Shown here piece by piece: positions 15,189 through 18,650 of a stretch of 18,650 nucleotides of DNA. A program made the translations under genes and the position numbers. Within the stretch, counting starts at the first letter, position 1, and every line of letters starts with the position of its first letter. Source of the stretch: Thermodesulfobacteriota bacterium (lineage in GTDB: Bacteria > Desulfobacterota > DSM-4660 > Desulfatiglandales > Desulfatiglandaceae); contig JANQDY010000265.1 of the NCBI GenBank assembly GCA_028278625.1, positions 1 through 18,650 on the forward strand, written 5' to 3'. The notes under the pieces were generated by a model. It saw only the letters and a program-made list of their open reading frames with translations, searched no databases and had not been told where the DNA came from.

Positions 15189-15226
15189 GGGGAGCCGTCG
15201 GACCGTGACCCATTATGCGGTTCCCC
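15189..15226 (-). other. Imperfect stem-loop just after the fumarase-like beta gene
   Basis: On the minus strand GGGGAACCG (15226-15218) pairs with CGGCTCCCC (15197-15189) with one A-C mismatch and a 20-base loop, beginning three bases after the stop codon. The stem is GC-rich, but TCTAGCG follows rather than a T-run, so it is more likely a 3'-end-stabilising hairpin than an intrinsic terminator. Confidence 0.35.
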
Positions 15227-15229
15227 AAT

Positions 15230-15853
15230 TCAATACAGCTTGGTGTGTTGGAAGTCTTCCGGAATGTTCAAATATGAATAAGCCACTTTTCTCGATTCCC
15301 TGATGCGCTCATCCAGCTCATCGAATATGTTTGCTCCCATACAATCCATGTCTACAATAAAAGGACCCAGTTCTTGCAGCTCGAGTTGCCACGCGGCCTC
15401 AATACTCCCAAGCTCTTTGAGCCAATAAACATCCTTGACCTTGACTTGATGTAAGAAAAGATTAGGGGTCACTCCCACGGGCGTTGCGTGAATGCAGCCG
15501 TGTCTTTTCATGGCAAGTGAGGTGGCCTTTCCCATGGTCGTTTTTCCCACGATTGCCTTTAGTCCCCACTCCCGGATCGACGCTGCACCCCATTTTTCGA
15601 AACGGATGCTCGACGTAGGCATAAACGAAATAAGCTTCCATCTTCCGCCTTGGTTACGGATCACTGGGCCCACATGGATCAGCAGATTTCTATTTTTCGT
15701 TCTAAAGGGCAGGGTATGCCCTTGGTCCAAGACATACTTCTGCAGCCGCGAACGACATGTCCACGCTTCCCCGGAAAAGTAAACCATATCCCCCAGTTGC
15801 AGCATTCTGGTCTCCTCATCCTTCAGAGGAACCTCCAAATGAAATTTCCTCAT
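15230..15853 (-). CDS. Class I fumarase/tartrate dehydratase-type hydro-lyase beta subunit (divergent)
   Basis: This is a 207-residue protein of the TtdB/FumA C-terminal family, the swivelling partner of the Fe-S alpha subunit. The ATG at 15853 has GGGAG six bases upstream, inside the end of the alpha gene, leaving a two-base gap. An in-frame start at 15874 would overlap alpha. Family layout is clear: LQLGDMVYFSG (residues 19-28), LLIHVGPVIRNQGGRWKLIS (57-76), KAIVGKTTMGKA (99-110), VYWLKELGSIEAAW (142-155) and GPFIVDMDCMGANIF (163-177). Signature residues have changed. The usual CRDxxH reads C-R-S-R-L-Q (33-38), GPTTSxRM reads MPTSSIRF (78-85) and GKGGM reads GKTTM (103-107). The likely substrate-binding Arg34, Arg84 and Lys104 remain. 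This points to a hydro-lyase with a substrate other than fumarate or tartrate, or to reduced activity. Confidence 0.9.
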   Translation of the reverse strand: MRKFHLEVPLKDEETRMLQLGDMVYFSGEAWTCRSRLQKYVLDQGHTLPFRTKNRNLLIHVGPVIRNQGGRWKLISFMPTSSIRFEKWGAASIREWGLKAIVGKTTMGKATSLAMKRHGCIHATPVGVTPNLFLHQVKVKDVYWLKELGSIEAAWQLELQELGPFIVDMDCMGANIFDELDERIRESRKVAYSYLNIPEDFQHTKLY

Positions 15854-15855
15854 TT

Positions 15856-16773
15856 CTATCTCCCGCCGAACCAATTGGGTTCTTCAAGCATTTCAGCCCT
15901 TCCATCCGCATGAATCCGGGTGGTGGCACGCCTCGCGATCCAACAGTTAGCACTCATGGCAAGTGCAATCCCCGCAAGATGGGTGTGGGAGTACTCTATG
16001 TTTACGGCAAAGACAGAGGTATTGCCGCCCGCACCCATGGGACCGATCCCAAGTTTGTTGACGGCAGTGGCCAAATCCGTCTCCAGGTGTGCGATCTCGC
16101 GCTCGGGATGGTGACTCCCGATGAGTCGAAGAGAGGCCGCCTGTTTTGCCAGATCCGATGCGATATCCGCGGTGCCTCCAATCCCTATGCCCAGGATGGA
16201 GGGTGGGCAGATGGCGCCCGCCCTTGAAGCGGCAATATACCAGTCCAGAATACTTTTTTTTATGCCAGTTAATCCGTCCGCGAACGCCACCACTCGATAC
16301 CGCGTGCCGCCGAAACATTCAGATCCGCCTCCCTTGGCCACAAAGGTTATCTGAATAGAATCGCCGGGAACAAATTTGTATGTGAATCCAGGTATATTGG
16401 TGCCCACGTTGTTACCGGGGTCTTCGCCTGTTATGGGATGCTTCATCGTTGCGCGCAAGTGTCCTTCTCTGGTGGCTTTTGCGACCATTTCCCGTGCCAC
16501 CATCTCCAATCCCAAAAACCCTCCCTCCATCTCCACGTCATTCCCGATTTTGCAGAAGAAGAGCGGCCAACCGGTGTCGGGGCATGCCAAATTCTTGTAT
16601 TCAACGGAGCGGTCCAAACTATCGAGAGTTGATTCAAACGCCTTTCGAGAAGCCTCTCCGGTCTCAGCTTCTATGGCTTTAATAAATGCGGATCGGACAT
16701 CAGGAGAAATTTGACATGAACACCTTTTAATCGCTTTGAAGATCCAAGTCTTCAAGACCGTTGTTGTAATCAT
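15856..16773 (-). CDS. Class I fumarase/tartrate dehydratase-type hydro-lyase alpha subunit (Fe-S)
   Basis: This is a 305-residue protein of the FumA N-terminal/TtdA family, which holds a [4Fe-4S] cluster for reversible addition of water to an enoate such as fumarate, mesaconate or tartrate. Cys64 in ACPDTG (63-68), Cys189 in CPPSILGIGIGGT (189-201) and Cys277 in SANCWIARRA (274-283) have the order and spacing of the three cluster ligands of class I fumarases. The THLAG segment (264-268) is also conserved. One motif differs: the usual KGxGSEN reads KGGGSECFGG (147-156). The ATG at 16773 has AGAGG eight bases upstream, 46 bases after the CitE-like gene. Together with a citramalyl-CoA lyase-like neighbour, a mesaconate or similar hydratase is a reasonable guess, but substrate cannot be fixed from sequence. 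Confidence 0.92.
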   Translation of the reverse strand: MITTTVLKTWIFKAIKRCSCQISPDVRSAFIKAIEAETGEASRKAFESTLDSLDRSVEYKNLACPDTGWPLFFCKIGNDVEMEGGFLGLEMVAREMVAKATREGHLRATMKHPITGEDPGNNVGTNIPGFTYKFVPGDSIQITFVAKGGGSECFGGTRYRVVAFADGLTGIKKSILDWYIAASRAGAICPPSILGIGIGGTADIASDLAKQAASLRLIGSHHPEREIAHLETDLATAVNKLGIGPMGAGGNTSVFAVNIEYSHTHLAGIALAMSANCWIARRATTRIHADGRAEMLEEPNWFGGR

Positions 16774-16819
16774 CTCTTTGGCCTCTTTTGTCGTCCCAAT
16801 CGCTAGTGCGGTTTTCGGA

Positions 16820-17785
16820 CTAATAGGAATGTGGACTTGGAATCCAAAGAAGAGTGGACTTCCTTTCAGCCCTTATCCTTGTTTTCTCGGCTATGGCGCG
16901 TGCCTTCTCCAGCATTTCCATGCCCATTTTATACATGGCCATGTCGATCATTCTGCCATTCAGAACGGTGGCGCCTTTCTGTTGTAATTCGGCCGCTTTG
17001 TACGCTTCCACCAGTTTCTGGCTGAATAAAAGGTCGTCTTGGGTGGGTGAATAAATCTTGTTCACCACTTCAACATGCCGGGGGTGGGTCACCATTTTTC
17101 CTTTGTAGCCCAGCAATTTCGCTTTCGAAGCTTCACGCTCCAATCCTTCAACATCAATGAGTAGTCCAAAATAGGGAGTATCAATGGCTGGAATCCCCAG
17201 TGCATTGGCGGAAGTGGCAATGGCGGATCTCGCATATAGGAGAATGGAGAAGTATTCATCCGGCTCCATTCTGCTAATGGTGAAACCTTCTCCTTGTTCC
17301 CGCATGAAATCTCCCGCGCCGAATCCCAGGCCCACGACCCTTTTGCTGGCAGATCCGATCTTATGGGCGTTCATGACCCCTTTGGGTGATTCCAGAAGCG
17401 GCAGTATTCCAATCTTGTTTTTGATTCCTTTTTTCTTTTCTTCAGCTTGCAGCAGCTCTTCGAGCGCTTTGATATCTTCCGTTGACTCTGATTTGGGGAG
17501 CATGATCCCATCAAGCTCCTTGATGGCCACAATACCCAGATCATCAGCGGTGACACCAGCGGAAAAGGGGTTCACGCGGACAAAAACGTCAATCCCCTGG
17601 GCCTTTAGAGAAGGAATGATATCCCGCGCAAATATCCTTCCCATCTCTCTTTCAGCTGATGGACAGGAATCCTCCAAATCGATAATAACGCCATCTTCCA
17701 TCTCCGTGGAAGCCTTGTTCAGCATCTTCCAGTTGTTGGCGGGTATAAAGAGCAAAGACCGCCATATTCGACATTCATCGGCCAT
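16820..17785 (-). CDS. HpcH/HpaI aldolase family, CitE / citramalyl-CoA (malyl-CoA) lyase-like
   Basis: This is a 321-residue TIM-barrel lyase of the CitE/Mcl/CLYBL group, which splits 3-hydroxyacyl-CoA thioesters such as citryl-, malyl- or citramalyl-CoA into an acyl-CoA and an oxoacid with Mg2+. Seen are RSLLFIPANN (residues 9-18), IDLEDSCP (35-42), FVRVNP with Arg70, IMLPKSES (94-101), LPLLESPKGV with Glu132, GFGAGDF with Asp159 (the metal-binding pair), THPRHVEVVNKIYSPT (233-248) and a C-terminal NGRMID with Asp281, similar to the end of human CLYBL. The ATG at 17785 has GGGAG nine bases upstream and matches the usual family start. An alternative ATG at 17821 overlaps the dehydrogenase stop as ATGA but has no clear ribosome-binding site. 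No acyl-carrier-protein (CitD) or CitF gene is near, so it is not a citrate lyase complex subunit. Confidence 0.93.
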   Translation of the reverse strand: MADECRIWRSLLFIPANNWKMLNKASTEMEDGVIIDLEDSCPSAEREMGRIFARDIIPSLKAQGIDVFVRVNPFSAGVTADDLGIVAIKELDGIMLPKSESTEDIKALEELLQAEEKKKGIKNKIGILPLLESPKGVMNAHKIGSASKRVVGLGFGAGDFMREQGEGFTISRMEPDEYFSILLYARSAIATSANALGIPAIDTPYFGLLIDVEGLEREASKAKLLGYKGKMVTHPRHVEVVNKIYSPTQDDLLFSQKLVEAYKAAELQQKGATVLNGRMIDMAMYKMGMEMLEKARAIAEKTRIRAERKSTLLWIPSPHSY

Positions 17786-17817
17786 AATCGATTTCTCCCA
17801 AAATTCCGTCGAGCCCT

Positions 17818-18650
17818 TCATGGTATAATCAGTGGCTTGATTTCCCTGAAAGCCCTCATATTCTCCATTGCTTCGTTGATATCATTTAATTTATAGCTAT
17901 TAGATATCATTAAATCAAAATCGTACCGGTCTTTGTTCCTGGCCATGAATTGAAGTCCTTTCCAATAGTGGGATATGTCCGCTGACCACGAACCGATGAT
18001 CTTTGCATGCTTTCGGGTGATCAGTGAGGGTACGATTTCAAGCTTGTGATTGCTCACCTGACCCAAATTGAGATAGCGCCCGCCTGTTCTTATCATTTCG
18101 AGTCCTTCTCGAATGGCTGTTCTGCCGCCGGATGCCTCGATTACAATATCGGGTCCCGCGCCGTTGGTCAAATCTCTGACGGCTTGGACACGTTCCTTTT
18201 CAGTTGGAATTTCATCAATGGAAACGACGTGGTCAGCGCCCCACGCTTTAGCCACATCAAGCCTGGCCTGTGGTGCCCCGATCAGAACAACCTTTTCGGC
18301 CCCCGCGCTTCTGGCCAGGGCAACTGAAAAGAGGCCCAAGGGGCCGGCCCCCTGAATCACAACCTTTTGAGAATATTCGATTCTCCCCAATCGGTCGAAT
18401 CCTTGAATAACAGACCGCAATGCACAGCTTGCGGCTGAAGCCCACCGATCTTCCAAATCGTCGGGAATTCGGATCCTTCCGGATTCCGGGAAAACGTAAC
18501 AGTATTCGGCGAACGTACCCACCAGGTACGGATATTCGTCACAATTTGAAAAAATGTAGTATTTACGATTGCTGCAAATCCCTGGCTGATGGGTTACTCG
18601 GCAGTAGTAGCATTCACCGCAAGAACCATGTTCCCACACAATCCTGTCGC
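17818..18650 (-). CDS. Zinc-binding medium-chain alcohol dehydrogenase family protein, partial (5' end beyond window)
   Basis: 276 residues are visible; the open frame continues past the right edge, and the GTG at 18639 is internal because the preceding codons (D-R-I) belong to the family's GDRV motif. It is a medium-chain NAD(P)-dependent dehydrogenase. Seen are the structural-zinc cysteines C-x2-C-x2-C-x8-C in SCGECYYCRVTHQPGIC, the Rossmann-fold GAGPLGLFSVALARSAGA with a later VVLIGAPQARLDVAKAWGADHV, and a GPDIVIEASGG segment. The N-terminal catalytic-zinc residues lie outside the window. It ends 32 bases before the chosen start of the CitE-like gene and is probably in the same operon. It may oxidise a hydroxy acid or alcohol upstream in the pathway; the substrate is unknown. 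Confidence 0.93.
   Translation of the reverse strand, partial: DRIVWEHGSCGECYYCRVTHQPGICSNRKYYIFSNCDEYPYLVGTFAEYCYVFPESGRIRIPDDLEDRWASAASCALRSVIQGFDRLGRIEYSQKVVIQGAGPLGLFSVALARSAGAEKVVLIGAPQARLDVAKAWGADHVVSIDEIPTEKERVQAVRDLTNGAGPDIVIEASGGRTAIREGLEMIRTGGRYLNLGQVSNHKLEIVPSLITRKHAKIIGSWSADISHYWKGLQFMARNKDRYDFDLMISNSYKLNDINEAMENMRAFREIKPLIIP

Larger units (their letters stand above)
14950..15229 (-). other. Intergenic region with regulatory signals
   Basis: These 280 bases between the fumarase-like beta gene and the citrate-synthase-like gene hold no convincing gene on either strand. They are AT-richer than the surroundings, notably at 14975-15030 and 15100-15150. From the upstream end they contain an imperfect stem-loop (15226-15189), complementary GC blocks with a T7 run (15094-15020) and a strong promoter (15018-14990). 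No tandem repeat or RNA gene was recognised. Confidence 0.7.

Noticed and set aside
15189..15226. GC-rich hairpin as an intrinsic terminator
   Set aside because: It has a mismatch, a 20-base loop and no T-run after it; listed only as a stem-loop.
17785..17821. ATG at 17821 (ATGA overlap with the dehydrogenase stop) as the CitE-like start
   Set aside because: No ribosome-binding site, and the extra 12 residues are outside the family's usual start; kept only as an alternative.
18637..18639. GTG as the start of the alcohol dehydrogenase
   Set aside because: Codons before it continue the conserved GDRV segment, so the gene is simply cut by the window edge.
1..18650. Mobile elements, CRISPR arrays, tRNA or rRNA genes
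   Set aside because: No transposase or integrase, terminal repeats, spaced direct repeats or RNA-gene signatures were seen.

Overview
All convincing genes in this window lie on the minus strand, so the region is described from high to low coordinates, the direction of transcription. It reads as a Gram-negative, probably anaerobic or facultative bacterium: there is a periplasm-dependent TRAP system, an ABC system with a signal-peptide binding protein, and several predicted oxygen-sensitive Fe-S hydro-lyases. A Desulfobacterota-like (deltaproteobacterial) host is my best guess, at low confidence and from gene content only.

Block 1 (18650 to 15230): a zinc alcohol dehydrogenase cut by the window edge, a CitE/citramalyl-CoA lyase-like aldolase (HpcH/HpaI family), and the alpha and beta subunits of a class I fumarase/tartrate dehydratase-type hydro-lyase. 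The beta subunit has changed signature residues. Block 2 follows a 280-base AT-rich gap that carries a strong sigma70-like promoter (14990-15018). In order it holds a short citrate-synthase-fold protein (citryl-CoA lyase-like), an ATP-grasp acid-CoA ligase beta subunit, a 110-residue ferredoxin-like Cys-rich protein, the CoA ligase alpha subunit, aconitase-family large and small subunits (LeuC/LeuD type), a 288-residue protein I do not recognise, a PrpF-family isomerase and an MmgE/PrpD-family protein. Gaps are mostly 1-15 bases with good Shine-Dalgarno sites, so this looks like one operon. Block 3 (6184 to 3192): a complete TRAP carboxylate transporter, dctP-dctQ-dctM. Block 4 (3135 to 1): an RbsC-type ABC permease, a sugar-type periplasmic binding protein and a second RbsC-type permease that runs off the left edge. 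No ABC ATPase is in view.

Working model (inference): a self-contained uptake and catabolic unit for a branched or unsaturated di- or tricarboxylic acid. The TRAP and/or ABC system imports it. PrpF shifts a double bond, and LeuCD, PrpD and the fumarase-like pair hydrate or dehydrate C4-C7 acids. The SucCD-like ligase makes a CoA thioester. The citrate-synthase-like and CitE-like proteins are two different Claisen-type lyases that could split the thioester into an acyl-CoA and an oxoacid. The pairing of PrpF with an aconitase-family hydratase resembles the 3-methylitaconate isomerase/dimethylmaleate hydratase step of nicotinate fermentation. The trio of short citrate synthase with ligase alpha and beta resembles the citryl-CoA synthetase/citryl-CoA lyase route. 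I know of no described pathway that combines all of these with a ferredoxin-like protein between the ligase subunits and the unknown 288-residue protein. These two are the most novel-looking parts.
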